Positions 26,844 to 35,648 of a stretch of 38,539 nucleotides of DNA are shown in pieces. The DNA is from Promethearchaeota archaeon (GTDB lineage Archaea; Asgardarchaeota; Lokiarchaeia; Sigynarchaeales; SOKP01). The notes beneath the pieces are model-generated. The model was given only the letters and a program-made list of their open reading frames with translations, was not told the origin of the DNA and did not search any database. The position numbers were made by a program, and so were the translations under genes. The DNA lies in NCBI GenBank assembly GCA_019057775.1, contig JAHLWT010000128.1:1-38539 (forward strand). The letters run 5' to 3'. Positions within the stretch are counted from its first letter, which is position 1. Each line of letters starts with the position of its first letter.

Positions 26844-27839
26844 TTACTTCTTTATTCCTAACAATCTTAAAAAATGTATTAATTTAAGATTCTTAGGTTT
26901 TTTGAAAAATCCAATAATCATATTCTTCCTTTTCGAAAAAGAACGATAGAGACTGAAGACAAACTCATTATTTGGTATCCAGGTAGGAAGTTTCAAATCA
27001 TTTAGCTTTGAAACTGAGTCGTTTGACATGAATGATTTAAAGAAATCTATTTTGAAATTCTCATCCAAAACTACGATTAAGGAAGTCCTATTTGATATGT
27101 TCTGCTTTTTTAAAAATCTGGAAGTGAATTGGTTCCCATCAAAATAAGAATTTATTTCAAAATCAGGGAATATAAAGTTGCCAATACCATAAAATATATA
27201 TTTGTTCTTATAAACTTCAAAACTTTGAATAACATGTGCATGATGACCAATTATCAGATCTGCTCCATAGTCAATACAATTTCTTGCAATTTTTACATCT
27301 GATGGTTTAGGAAAGGGAATTTCTTCATGACCCCAATGAAAGTTTATTATAAGATAATCCACTTGGCTTTTATATTCCTTAATATTTCTGTAAACCTCTG
27401 ATTCAATTAAACATGCACTTCCATTCGATGTATTTTCTCCAAAAATGGGATTTGTTGAAGGACAACAATATCCAAACAACCCAATAGTCCTGTTCGTGTA
27501 CTTCATTATACACGGATTATTAAAATTATTTGATTTGTTCCCCGCCCCAAAATACTTAATACCATTGCTTTCCAGAAACTGAATTGTATCAGAAAAAGCT
27601 TCTTCACCATAATCCATGATGTGATTATTTGCCAGATTCACGGCAAGCGGAAATTTATTAAATGTCTCGTAAATAAATGATCTTGTTTGAATTAAATTAA
27701 TTTTATTTTTTGCGGGTATACCATTTTGGGAAATTGGATATTCAAGATTAAGCACAAAATCATTTATTTGGAATTTAAGTTCATATGCTCTATCCAAATA
27801 AATATCACCTAGAAAAGTAAGAGCCATAATATTTTTCAA
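26844..27839 (-). CDS. CapA-family protein (metallophosphatase fold)
   Basis: The product is 331 residues of the PGA_cap family. Motifs expected of the calcineurin-like fold are present: 'FLGDIYLDR', 'LANNHIMDYGEEA', 'INFHWGHE' and 'LIIGHHAHVIQ', followed by 'YGIGNFIF'. No signal peptide is seen; many CapA proteins have an N-terminal anchor, so this one may be cytoplasmic. In Bacillus, CapA takes part in poly-gamma-glutamate synthesis, but many homologues lie in other polysaccharide loci with unknown activity. The start is only 6 bp from the LicD gene stop, so the two are coupled. A hydrolase or transferase role on a phosphonate or phosphate ester is possible. Confidence 0.82.
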   Translation of the reverse strand: MKNIMALTFLGDIYLDRAYELKFQINDFVLNLEYPISQNGIPAKNKINLIQTRSFIYETFNKFPLAVNLANNHIMDYGEEAFSDTIQFLESNGIKYFGAGNKSNNFNNPCIMKYTNRTIGLFGYCCPSTNPIFGENTSNGSACLIESEVYRNIKEYKSQVDYLIINFHWGHEEIPFPKPSDVKIARNCIDYGADLIIGHHAHVIQSFEVYKNKYIFYGIGNFIFPDFEINSYFDGNQFTSRFLKKQNISNRTSLIVVLDENFKIDFFKSFMSNDSVSKLNDLKLPTWIPNNEFVFSLYRSFSKRKNMIIGFFKKPKNLKLIHFLRLLGIKK

Positions 27840-27845
27840 TAAATT

Positions 27846-28490
27846 TCATAATAGTAAATCTGGAGCAACGTTTTTTAAACCTTTATCATCAGTAACAAAG
27901 TTCCATTCTGGTTTTGGAGTTTGCCAATCACCATATCGGAAATTAAGATAATCTAAATATCTTTTTGGAACATATATTTCATATTCTTCAAGAAAAATAA
28001 TGTTTTCGAAATAATTAACAGGAATCCACCAGGTATATATATTGATTATATAGACCCAAGGTGTTTTGTCAACAGATACTTTTTTAGCAGCGGATAGCCA
28101 AAAAAACATTAAAACTCTTCTAATAATCCTAAAAAATAATGAATCAAAAACTTTATCAACAGCTTGAGGTGACCAGGCAAACTCCTTTAAAGATCTTCTA
28201 AAAACACTAATATCAATTATTCTTGTTTTTTTATCATTTGGAATACACTTAATCTTGATAATATTTCCTGCATAGTATAAAATCCTTACCCTGTATCCTT
28301 CCCTTTTTATTTCAGCTATTAGTTTCAATACCCTATTAACATCTGTATGCCAAATTGACAAATCCAAGTCATTATCATTATCAATTAATTTTTTCTCTCT
28401 AATCATTCCGAGCAAAGTGCCTGAATCAATCCAATACTTAATGCCTGATCTATTAAGAATACTCGTAATCCATTCTAATTGTTTGTCCAT
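27846..28490 (-). CDS. LicD-family transferase
   Basis: The product is 214 residues. The nucleotidyltransferase-fold motif of LicD is clear: 'YWIDSGTLLGMIREKKLIDNDNDLDLSIW', with the paired acidic residues of the N-D-x-D-L-D block. LicD proteins transfer phosphocholine or related groups from a CDP/CMP donor to a glycan. In a PEP-mutase cluster with cytidylyltransferases, the likely donor is a CMP-phosphonate and the product a phosphonoglycan (inference). It lies 6 bp after the flippase gene and 6 bp before the CapA-like gene. At 214 residues it is slightly short for the family but keeps the core. Confidence 0.85.
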   Translation of the reverse strand: MDKQLEWITSILNRSGIKYWIDSGTLLGMIREKKLIDNDNDLDLSIWHTDVNRVLKLIAEIKREGYRVRILYYAGNIIKIKCIPNDKKTRIIDISVFRRSLKEFAWSPQAVDKVFDSLFFRIIRRVLMFFWLSAAKKVSVDKTPWVYIINIYTWWIPVNYFENIIFLEEYEIYVPKRYLDYLNFRYGDWQTPKPEWNFVTDDKGLKNVAPDLLL

Positions 28491-28496
28491 TTTCAG

Positions 28497-29999
28497 TTAA
28501 ATTGAAATAAATGAAATGATTTTGTTTTTTAAATTATTTTGTATCGGAGAGTTTTCGATAATATCAACTAAGAACATCAAATTTTCTTCTCCAAAAAATC
28601 TTGGATAGTATCGAATTAGCAAAACGATCAGAACTAAATCTGTAAGAAGTCCAAATATTAAATTCATCATGAAGATATCTCCCAAGGTTCTGATGATATA
28701 AAAGAATATGATATTTTTTATGATAATAACAACACCAAATCTTAGGGCAGGTATAAATTTTTTAATGAAATTCAACCAAGTACCCTCCATAAGTTTTAAA
28801 CTTAAATCAGCTAACAGAATGAAATGAATAAATACAGATAAGCTAATAAGAATACTTATTCCTTTTAAACCCCATCGAACACCAATGAAAGTTGAAATAG
28901 TTACTAATACCGCATATATAAGTTTAATTAGGCTTGATTTATAAACAGCCCCCTTTGCTCTGATAATAACATCACACATCCGACAGATAAATCTTACTGG
29001 GATAATCAAAGAAAAAATCTTAAAAAGTATAACTAACTCGAGCCATTTCTCACCGAGAAGAATTAAAATCAACTCTTTTGAATAGCTAAAGAATACAATA
29101 GCTATATAGATCATTATAAAGCTTATAAGGCTTGATGTTCGTAAAAAGAATGATCTTGTTGTATTATTAACATTTTGGATCCTTGATATTGAAGGGAATA
29201 ATATTCTATCAACGATCCTACCAATATAAAACCCTGGAAGAGTGATTACTTTAACACCTCTTTCGTACAACCCAAGGTAATCCATGTTTAGTAGCTTCCC
29301 TATTAATAGTTTATCTATCTCATTTCCAATATAATTAAAAATTCTTGTGAGGGTCATGCCTGTACCAAAGTACAATATCTCGCTTGCCTCCTTCTTAACA
29401 AACTTCAGTTTCAAACTATGTGGGTATAGTGAAAATGAAATAATCACAGAAATGACATTGGTGCATAAAAGCCCTATTACTAAAGCCCAAAGGTCATATC
29501 CTAAAAAAGCCATAGTAATCCCAATGATCAAATTACCTATTAGATATGATAGAACATCGACAAAGAAAAGTTTTTTAAAATCTAAATCTCGGGCAATAAG
29601 TGATTTAGAGACTATTCCGAAACTTGTGATAAAAATATTTAATCCGATTAGTCTTAAAATGTTTGCAGAGAATTGATTTTCATAAAAAGATGCAATTAGC
29701 GGAGATAAAAAATAAATCAAAATATACAAAACGAGACCCAAAAAGATGGCTAAATAAAAGGCAAAACTTAAGTGGTATAAATTGTATTTTTCTCTTTGTA
29801 TCAGGGCTGAACCAATTCCTACTTCAGCATACATAGCCACAAAAGAGATAAAAACATTAACAACAGCAAATACACCAAAAGATTCCTTTAGGATTATTCT
29901 TGCCATAACCATAATGAAGATCATATTCATAATGGTTCTGGTGCCAGTTGTAGCTATCTGCCAGCCAATGCCACTAATTGCCTTTTTTTTTATGCTCAT
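28497..29999 (-). CDS. Oligosaccharide flippase (Wzx/WzxC-like)
   Basis: The product is 500 residues with about 14 hydrophobic segments. It starts 'KKAISGIGWQIATTGTRTIMNMIFIMVMARIILKESFGVFAVVNVF', the typical polysaccharide_synt/MOP N-terminus, and has 'GSALIQREKYN' after the second helix, as in WzxC/TuaB relatives. It would move the lipid-linked, possibly phosphonate-decorated, unit across the inner membrane. It differs in length and type from the flippase at 10977-12296, which argues for two separate export routes. It lies between the dehydrogenase pseudogene (33 bp) and LicD (6 bp). Confidence 0.88.
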   Translation of the reverse strand: MSIKKKAISGIGWQIATTGTRTIMNMIFIMVMARIILKESFGVFAVVNVFISFVAMYAEVGIGSALIQREKYNLYHLSFAFYLAIFLGLVLYILIYFLSPLIASFYENQFSANILRLIGLNIFITSFGIVSKSLIARDLDFKKLFFVDVLSYLIGNLIIGITMAFLGYDLWALVIGLLCTNVISVIISFSLYPHSLKLKFVKKEASEILYFGTGMTLTRIFNYIGNEIDKLLIGKLLNMDYLGLYERGVKVITLPGFYIGRIVDRILFPSISRIQNVNNTTRSFFLRTSSLISFIMIYIAIVFFSYSKELILILLGEKWLELVILFKIFSLIIPVRFICRMCDVIIRAKGAVYKSSLIKLIYAVLVTISTFIGVRWGLKGISILISLSVFIHFILLADLSLKLMEGTWLNFIKKFIPALRFGVVIIIKNIIFFYIIRTLGDIFMMNLIFGLLTDLVLIVLLIRYYPRFFGEENLMFLVDIIENSPIQNNLKNKIISFISI

Positions 30000-30032
30000 C
30001 CCGGAAAATATTATTACTAAACTTACTACTGA

Positions 30033-31180
30033 TTAGTGATTCACGTTCTGGGTGAGAAAATCTCTAATTTTATCAGTTGTAACTAATCTGGGGTTATTTT
30101 TAATTCTTTCCGTATTAATATTCTCCAGGATCAGGTTAATATCATTATTATTTTTGATTCCCAAATGTTTTATATCCAGGCTTAGATCTAAATCCTCAAT
30201 AAAACTAATTAGACCCTTCTTTCCCTCTTCAATAGTCCTATACCCCATTAAATTACATAATTCGATTAATGTATTTTTAACATACTGACTTCCTCTTTTA
30301 TCATTTATGTCTTTTTCAGTAACATTATAGTTATATTCAAGAAAATGGGGTAAGGTTAATGCAACAGCATGTCCGTGTGCAACATTAAAATATGAAGTAA
30401 AAGGGTACGAAATAGAATGAGGGGCAGTTGTTTTTGTGATATTTATTGACCTTCCTGCAAGATGCGATGCCCAACAAATCTTTTCTTTAGCAATCATGTC
30501 ATTTTTATGAACAGATAAAGGCAAATAATTCCAAATTATTCTAATCGCCTCTTCTGAGAATTTCTTAGATTCTTGAGTTGAGTTGATACTCCAGTATGAC
30601 TCAATGGCCTGAGCAATTGCGTCCATTCCTGATACTGCCGTTAAATAAGAGGATGCAGAATATGTGAAAGCAGGGATTAATAAAACCAAATTTGGTAATA
30701 ATAATTTATCCTCAATAGAATATTTCTTGTTATCAATATAAACTACGGCAAAATGGGTAGCTTCACTTCCTGAACCAGATGTTGTTGGAATTGCAATTAA
30801 CTTCTTACCTGGTTTGTTTATAATATCTGGATTTAATATTATTTCATGAAGACGTCCTTTATTAGCTTGTCCTATATTTATTAACTTTGCCATGTCAATA
30901 ACACTTCCACCACCAACTGCTATAACGTAGTCACAACCATGGTCTCCAAATAATTTTATTCCTTTTTCTACATCTTCAATTTTCGGATTCTCCTCAAACT
31001 CTGAAAATCTAACAAAAGAAAAATCTCTAAGAACTTTGGAAAAAAATTCTCAGCCCCACTAAATTTAAAAGAACCCTTTCCTGTTACTAAGAAAATCATT
31101 TTTGGCGAATCTCTTTTTAATAGATTTTCGATATCAGAAATAACAGAATCTCCGTAATAAAAAAGTTGAGTTTTTGACAT
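30033..31180 (-). pseudogene. Iron-containing alcohol dehydrogenase, phosphonoacetaldehyde-reductase type, frameshifted
   Basis: The frame from ATG 31180 (directly after the preceding stop, TAAATG) is in family to about residue 47, then crosses a T7 run (31040-31046) and stops at 30968. Shifting by one base restores '…KVLRDFSFVRFSEFEENPKIEDV', the NAD-site 'VIAVGGGSVIDMAK', 'IPTTSGSGSEATHFA', 'SGMDAIAQAIESYWS', 'TAPHSISYPFTSYF' and 'HGHAVALTLPHF'. One extra T gives an intact 382-residue protein, the normal size. The 'DAIAQAIESYW' motif (Gln where many family members have a metal-binding His) looks like the PhpC-type group that reduces phosphonoacetaldehyde to 2-hydroxyethylphosphonate. The lower fragment alone (from 30893) would lack most of the NAD-binding domain. 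A real mutation, a homopolymer read error and a slippage switch are all possible. Confidence 0.85.
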
Positions 31181-32305
31181 TTATTTAAGAAAGTTCTTAA
31201 AACTATTTTTATTCTCAATAGGAGAGATAGTTGGTCTTCCTAAATCCTTGCGAGCTCCTTTGTTAATTCTTATTTCTAGTAAAGAAGGGCCCTCTGAATT
31301 TTTAAAATCAATAATTGACTCTTTAAGTTGAGATATATTTGTTGCATAAAAAGAACTTTTAAAGTTAAATACATTTGCTATACTACCGAAATTAAGATCA
31401 AACCCAATAGTAGGTTGCCCACCAACAGAATCATGTGCTCCATTATTAAAAACTATGTGTTTAAAGTTTTTAGGGCTTGCTGCTCCAATAATTCCTAATG
31501 AACCTGTATGCATAATAACAGCGCCATCACCATCAAAACAATAAACATTTCTTTTTGGCTTTTGTAAAGCAATACCCAATGCTATTTGAGATGTATGCCC
31601 CATAGAACCAACAGTTAAAAAATCTCTTTTATGTCCTTGTTTCAATTCTTCTCTGTATTCAAAAAGTTCACGAGAAGTTTTCCCAGTTGTTGAAACTACA
31701 ATATCATCGTCATTCAAAGAATCAACAAGTATTTTAATTGCATCTTCTCTGGTCATTTCAAAATTTGTTTCTATTTTGTTTTGAAGTTCATACGGTTCAA
31801 ACACGCCTTTTCTAATAATAAAAGCTAAAGGGCTATTATTTTCTTTAATATATTCTATTGATTTTTCAATTATTACTTTAGCTTTTTCAAAATCATCAGG
31901 GATTATATCATAATGAATATCCATTGCATCTAATAATTTTGTGGTCACTTCGCCTTGTTTAATATGCTGAGGTTCATCTTTTATTCCGGGCTCACCCCGC
32001 CAACCAATCAACAGCAACATTGGAATACTATATACTTTTTTATCAACAAGAGACAATAATGGGTTTGTTGCATTTCCCATTCCTGAGTTCTGCATATAAA
32101 TTAATGGAACCTTTCCTGTTGCAAGGTGATAACCAGCTCCTAGTGCAATGGCACCACCTTCATTTGCGGCAATAATATTATTTTCTTTTGAAACATTGTC
32201 AGTAATATAGGCGCATATACTTTTTAAAAGAGAGTCGGGTACCCCTGTAAAAAAATCAATCCCATTATCTTTCAAAAGTTTGTAAAAATGTTCTGGATTT
32301 ATCAT
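31181..32305 (-). CDS. aepY: Phosphonopyruvate decarboxylase
   Basis: 374 residues from the chosen ATG at 32305, whose ATGA overlaps the stop of the PEP mutase frame. The N-terminal TPP domain has '[17 protein letters not shown]' and '[20 protein letters not shown]'. The C-terminal TPP-binding motif is G259-D260-G261 with N287-N288 in '[14 protein letters not shown]', the GDG…NN pattern. It converts phosphonopyruvate to phosphonoacetaldehyde plus CO2, which pulls the unfavourable PEP mutase equilibrium forward. This gene is also called ppd. It lies between PEP mutase and the reductase, which is the standard order of an early phosphonate pathway. It looks intact, unlike both neighbours. Confidence 0.92.
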   Translation of the reverse strand: MINPEHFYKLLKDNGIDFFTGVPDSLLKSICAYITDNVSKENNIIAANEGGAIALGAGYHLATGKVPLIYMQNSGMGNATNPLLSLVDKKVYSIPMLLLIGWRGEPGIKDEPQHIKQGEVTTKLLDAMDIHYDIIPDDFEKAKVIIEKSIEYIKENNSPLAFIIRKGVFEPYELQNKIETNFEMTREDAIKILVDSLNDDDIVVSTTGKTSRELFEYREELKQGHKRDFLTVGSMGHTSQIALGIALQKPKRNVYCFDGDGAVIMHTGSLGIIGAASPKNFKHIVFNNGAHDSVGGQPTIGFDLNFGSIANVFNFKSSFYATNISQLKESIIDFKNSEGPSLLEIRINKGARKDLGRPTISPIENKNSFKNFLK

Positions 32306-33036
32306 TTTGTTCCCGGTATTAGTTCTAATATTTCTTTTATTGACATGCACTTATCGTTAGCTTCATAAGAACGTCCGTGAGTTAAAATAGATTTTGCCAT
32401 ATCCATCATTGCAGGGTAAGAGCTTCTTAACATGTGGTTTGCATAAATAACAATATTAACTCCTGCACTGATTAGTTCATCTTCAGTTATTTGACTAAAT
32501 GTAGAAGGCACAACAACTAAAGGTGCTTTTTTATTAAATTTCTTATATTCTTCACAAAATTCTAATATTTCATCAGGTGTTTTTTCTTTACTGTGAATCA
32601 TTATACCATCAGCACCAGCTTCTATGTATGCTTTAGCTCGATTTATTGCGTCATCTAATCCCTGCTTTAATATTAAGCTTTCAATGCGAGCAATAATCAT
32701 AAAATCATTAGTAATTTGGGCATTTTTACCCATTTTAATTTTATGACTAAAATTTTCTATTGTATCTTGTGTTTGAGAAACATCAGTGCCAAATAAAGAA
32801 TTCTTCTTTAAACCTATTTTATCTTCAATTATTATTGCTGAAATCCCAAGTCTTTCGAGTGTTCTAACAGTAAATACAAAATGTTCTGATTTTCCACCTG
32901 TATCTCCATCGTAAATTATGGGTTTAGTAGTGCATTCTAATGAATCATTTAAATTATGAAGTCGTGTTGTTATATCTACAGCTTCAATATCGGGCTTCCC
33001 TTTTAATGTTGAATCAGTTAAACTTGATGACCACAT
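32302..33036 (-). CDS. aepX: Phosphoenolpyruvate mutase domain (downstream part of a stop-split fusion gene)
   Basis: The 244 residues after an internal ATG carry the PEP mutase signature E-D-K-x5-N-S ('[14 protein letters not shown]'), 'IIYDGDTGG' and '[11 protein letters not shown]'. PEP mutase rearranges PEP to phosphonopyruvate, the entry step of nearly all phosphonate synthesis. The frame is continuous with the cytidylyltransferase gene upstream except for one TAA at 33067-33069: ten sense codons ([10 protein letters not shown]) join that stop to this ATG. The first barrel strand ('[13 protein letters not shown]') lies before the stop, so a protein restarting here would lack part of the active-site shell. 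In the joined numbering the signature is E260-D261-K262…N268-S269 of 433. It is also known as pepM. Function depends on whether the stop is real, read through or an error. Confidence 0.88.
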   Translation of the reverse strand: MWSSSLTDSTLKGKPDIEAVDITTRLHNLNDSLECTTKPIIYDGDTGGKSEHFVFTVRTLERLGISAIIIEDKIGLKKNSLFGTDVSQTQDTIENFSHKIKMGKNAQITNDFMIIARIESLILKQGLDDAINRAKAYIEAGADGIMIHSKEKTPDEILEFCEEYKKFNKKAPLVVVPSTFSQITEDELISAGVNIVIYANHMLRSSYPAMMDMAKSILTHGRSYEANDKCMSIKEILELIPGTK

Positions 33037-33066
33037 ACCATCAAATTCTTTCTTTATTCCATTGAT

Positions 33067-33603
33067 TTAGACATTGGCATGTTCACATATTAATCCGGTT
33101 AATCCGCTATGGGATTCGAGAATTCGAACTATTGGTTTATTATCAATTAATCGTCTTAATCTTTTCATTCGAATTTCCGGAGTAGTTCCAATTTCTTTGA
33201 TAACTTCATTTAATATAGTTGAAGATATTCCTTTTGTATATGGAATGTCAATTACTTTACCATTCCATTCTGCTAAAATGTCAATTACCCTTTGTCTCAT
33301 ATTTTTTTGAATACCTTTCTTCCAATCATCTCCATGTATAACAAAATCAGGTTTTGTTTTATACAGATTGGGTGCATAATCATAAGTATCTTGAGGTATT
33401 ACTTCAAAAACTCCCTTTATATTTTCCACAACAAGTTTTCTTTGTTCATAGGTCATGTATGGGAGTCTTTTATATTTTACAATTGCCTTATCTGTTAATA
33501 ATCCAATAATAACATCTCCAAATTTTCTTGCTTCATTAATAATGTTTAAATGACCAGGATGAAGAAGATCAACAGCCATTGCAACATATACTTTTTTTTT
33601 CAT
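33067..33603 (-). CDS. Cytidylyltransferase domain (upstream part of a PEP mutase fusion gene)
   Basis: 178 residues from the ATG at 33603 ([21 protein letters not shown]); an earlier ATG at 33654 only adds an unrelated leader. It has the nucleotidyltransferase motif HPGH, '[25 protein letters not shown]', '[12 protein letters not shown]' and '[11 protein letters not shown]'. After about residue 140 it runs into the start of a PEP mutase domain ('[22 protein letters not shown]') and then stops at TAA. In many bacteria these two domains form one protein of about 430 residues. The cytidylyltransferase part alone could fold and make a CMP-phosphonate or CDP-type donor. A Bacteroidota promoter lies about 100 bp upstream (33706-33735). 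Confidence 0.87.
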   Translation of the reverse strand: MKKKVYVAMAVDLLHPGHLNIINEARKFGDVIIGLLTDKAIVKYKRLPYMTYEQRKLVVENIKGVFEVIPQDTYDYAPNLYKTKPDFVIHGDDWKKGIQKNMRQRVIDILAEWNGKVIDIPYTKGISSTILNEVIKEIGTTPEIRMKRLRRLIDNKPIVRILESHSGLTGLICEHANV

Positions 33604-33676
33604 AATATAATTTAGTTTTCTTATGTTTATTAATTCATTAACCTTAAAAAACAAATCCTAAATTAATCTTGCAACT

Positions 33677-33703
33677 AAGTAAAGCTAATATTTTGCTTTG
33701 CTT
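33677..33703. promoter_or_regulatory. 9-bp dyad at the presumed pepM transcript start
   Basis: AAGTAAAGC (33677-33685) and GCTTTGCTT (33695-33703) pair with one mismatch around a 9-nt centre. The dyad lies immediately downstream of the -7 box of the putative pepM promoter, so it would cover the transcription start. That position suits a repressor site or a 5' leader hairpin. Confidence 0.35.
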
Positions 33704-33705
33704 CC

Positions 33706-33735
33706 CAAATTTATACTTTACTAAGTCGGGGTCAA
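33706..33735 (-). promoter_or_regulatory. Bacteroidota-type promoter for the phosphonate core genes
   Basis: On the minus strand TTG (33733-33735), a 19-nt spacer and TAAATTTG (33706-33713) match TTG-N19-TAnnTTTG. The ATG of the cytidylyltransferase-PEP mutase gene is at 33603, giving a leader of about 95-100 nt. It suggests that pepM, ppd and the following genes can be transcribed separately from the transporter genes upstream. Confidence 0.6.
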
Positions 33736-33797
33736 CCTATATTATTTGCGTGTTTTGCGTTAACTTCTGAATAATGCAAGTTATGACTCAATTAAAT

Positions 33798-35111
33798 CTA
33801 AATAGTAGTTTTAATTGTTTCCCTTTTTAGTTCTGATTTCCAAACAAATAACATCATGACAGCTGCAAAAATCGCTCCCAATATCCAGAAATAAAAAGCA
33901 TAATCCCAACTAAAATTATCAATTAAATAGCCGGTTCCTACCCCTGTTAAACTTGCCCCAACATAGCCCATTCCATCGATGAATCCGGTTACAGATGAAG
34001 CAGCTTTACGTGTACCTAAATCTGCAGGTAATGCAGCTACTAATAGAATGTGTGGACCAAAAGTAAAAAACCCGATAAATAATAAAATTACTAAGCTAAT
34101 AACCCAATTTTCACCAGGAACAATTCGATAAAGATAGCAGAATACAGCTAAAAGAATCAACATTATTAATGCTATCGGTGCTCTACGATGCTTGAAAATA
34201 TTGTCAGATGCCCAACCGGCAATAATTGCTCCAAGACCACCTGCAACAGGGAAAGCAAGTGCTTTATATGCAGCTATAGAAATTGTTGCACCCTGTTCTT
34301 CAAACATATATGTTGGAGCCCATGACATAAAGCCATAGCGAACGATATTTAGCCCAAACAATCCAAATCCGGCAAACCACACATAAGGATTTAATAGTGT
34401 AATTTTTAAAGTTTTTCGAAAGCCTATATGAGCATCCTTTTGAAATTTCGTATTATTAATACCTAATTCCTGATCATCAATACTTGGTAATCCAATTTCT
34501 TCCGGAGCATTCCTGGCACGTAGATACCAATGAACAGCTATTGCTATCATTATAATTGAAGGTATCCAAAAAACATAACGCCAATTAAAATAATTTATAA
34601 CAATACCTGCTACTAACCATGATAACGCTCCTCCAATTATATAACTTGTACCTAAGCGTCCCGATATCTTGCCTCTTGCTTTTTTGGGGAACCAATTTGC
34701 CATTGTTTTTACTGTCGGTGCCCATCCCATTGATTGAAAATATCCATTTAAACCCCACAATACTATCATTAAACCTAATATTCCGCCTGAAAAACCAAAA
34801 ATAAAATTTAAAATTGCTGATGAGAACAATCCAATTGTAATTATTTTTCTTGAATTAATTTTATCTCCCAATTGTCCATTTATAAATTGGCCAAAAGCAT
34901 AAGCAAAAAAAAGTGCAGTTAATACAATTCCTAAATCAGTTTTTGATAAAGCAAATTCATTTGATATTCCTGGTAAAGCAATAGAAATATTTACACGTCC
35001 AAGATAAAATGATGCATAAGTAATCCACATCATCCAAAACATTTTTTTTTGCCACTTCTTAATTTGCATAACTGAATGGTCATTTAATTTTTTTTCCATT
35101 TTCATGATCAT
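33798..35111 (-). CDS. MFS transporter, organophosphate:phosphate antiporter-like (GlpT/UhpT group)
   Basis: The product is 437 residues with 12 predicted membrane helices. 'YASFYLGRVNISIALPGI' in helix 1 carries an Arg in the GlpT-like position, and 'GYFQSMGWAPTVKTMANWFPKKARGKISG' resembles the organophosphate antiporter signature region. OPA carriers exchange phosphate esters such as glycerol-3-phosphate for phosphate. Here the natural guess is movement of a phosphonate, a phosphonate ester or a precursor; direction is unknown. The ATG overlaps the stop of the cytidylyltransferase gene (ATGA). A 142-bp gap to 33655 follows, containing the separate pepM promoter. Confidence 0.85.
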   Translation of the reverse strand: MIMKMEKKLNDHSVMQIKKWQKKMFWMMWITYASFYLGRVNISIALPGISNEFALSKTDLGIVLTALFFAYAFGQFINGQLGDKINSRKIITIGLFSSAILNFIFGFSGGILGLMIVLWGLNGYFQSMGWAPTVKTMANWFPKKARGKISGRLGTSYIIGGALSWLVAGIVINYFNWRYVFWIPSIIMIAIAVHWYLRARNAPEEIGLPSIDDQELGINNTKFQKDAHIGFRKTLKITLLNPYVWFAGFGLFGLNIVRYGFMSWAPTYMFEEQGATISIAAYKALAFPVAGGLGAIIAGWASDNIFKHRRAPIALIMLILLAVFCYLYRIVPGENWVISLVILLFIGFFTFGPHILLVAALPADLGTRKAASSVTGFIDGMGYVGASLTGVGTGYLIDNFSWDYAFYFWILGAIFAAVMMLFVWKSELKRETIKTTI

Positions 35112-35533
35112 TTAGAATTATTATTTTTAATTACATTGGTTTTTATTTTAGTTGATGATTGCGAAGGATAATATGGTATTACAATTACCTTCCCTTTAAT
35201 GCTTTCCATAACTTTTCGAGCTTCTTCTATTGCCACTTCATCATGACTGCTGCTTTCCATTAAAATATCGGGTTTAATTTTTTTCACATTTGGCAAAGGA
35301 GAGTAAGTTTCCTGTGCAACAACTAAATCTGTATATTTTATTGCATTTGCAAGATCAAATCTTTCATCAAATGAAAGTATTGGCCTTGCTTTTTTCTCCA
35401 TTACAGCTTCGTCTGTTAAAATACCCACAATTAATTTACCGTCCTTGCCTGCAATTGCTTTTGCGTTCTCCATCATTTTTAAATGACCTTTATGAACAAT
35501 ATCCAATACATAATATGAATAGACTATTTTCAT
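35108..35533 (-). CDS. Stand-alone cytidylyltransferase-family protein
   Basis: The product is 141 residues and covers one nucleotidyltransferase domain: HKGH (the HxGH motif) in 'VLDIVHKGHLKMME', 'LIVGILTDEAVMEKKARPILSFDERFDL', 'MESSSHDE' and a variant ISST motif 'SQSSTKIK'. Family members make CDP-glycerol, CDP-ethanolamine or related donors. A phosphonate alcohol such as 2-hydroxyethylphosphonate is a plausible substrate in this cluster (inference). It is a second, separate member beside the domain fused to PEP mutase, and the two are clearly different in sequence. It couples to the transporter gene by ATGA. Confidence 0.85.
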   Translation of the reverse strand: MKIVYSYYVLDIVHKGHLKMMENAKAIAGKDGKLIVGILTDEAVMEKKARPILSFDERFDLANAIKYTDLVVAQETYSPLPNVKKIKPDILMESSSHDEVAIEEARKVMESIKGKVIVIPYYPSQSSTKIKTNVIKNNNSK

Positions 35534-35648
35534 TTTTTCTCTTTTTAATTAATAATATTTTACTATAAATTTCATATATTTTCTTACAGAAAATGTAATA
35601 ATATATGATGATAATAATTATAAGTTCTCTTTTGTAAGTATAATCCTA

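Noticed and set aside
30052..30288. Plus-strand 78-codon ORF at the end of the dehydrogenase
   Set aside because: Antisense to the conserved C-terminal domain of the dehydrogenase.
33067..33069. Stop-codon reassignment (TAA read as an amino acid)
   Set aside because: TAA is used as a normal terminator in many neighbouring genes, so a general recoding is excluded; a local mutation or error is simpler.
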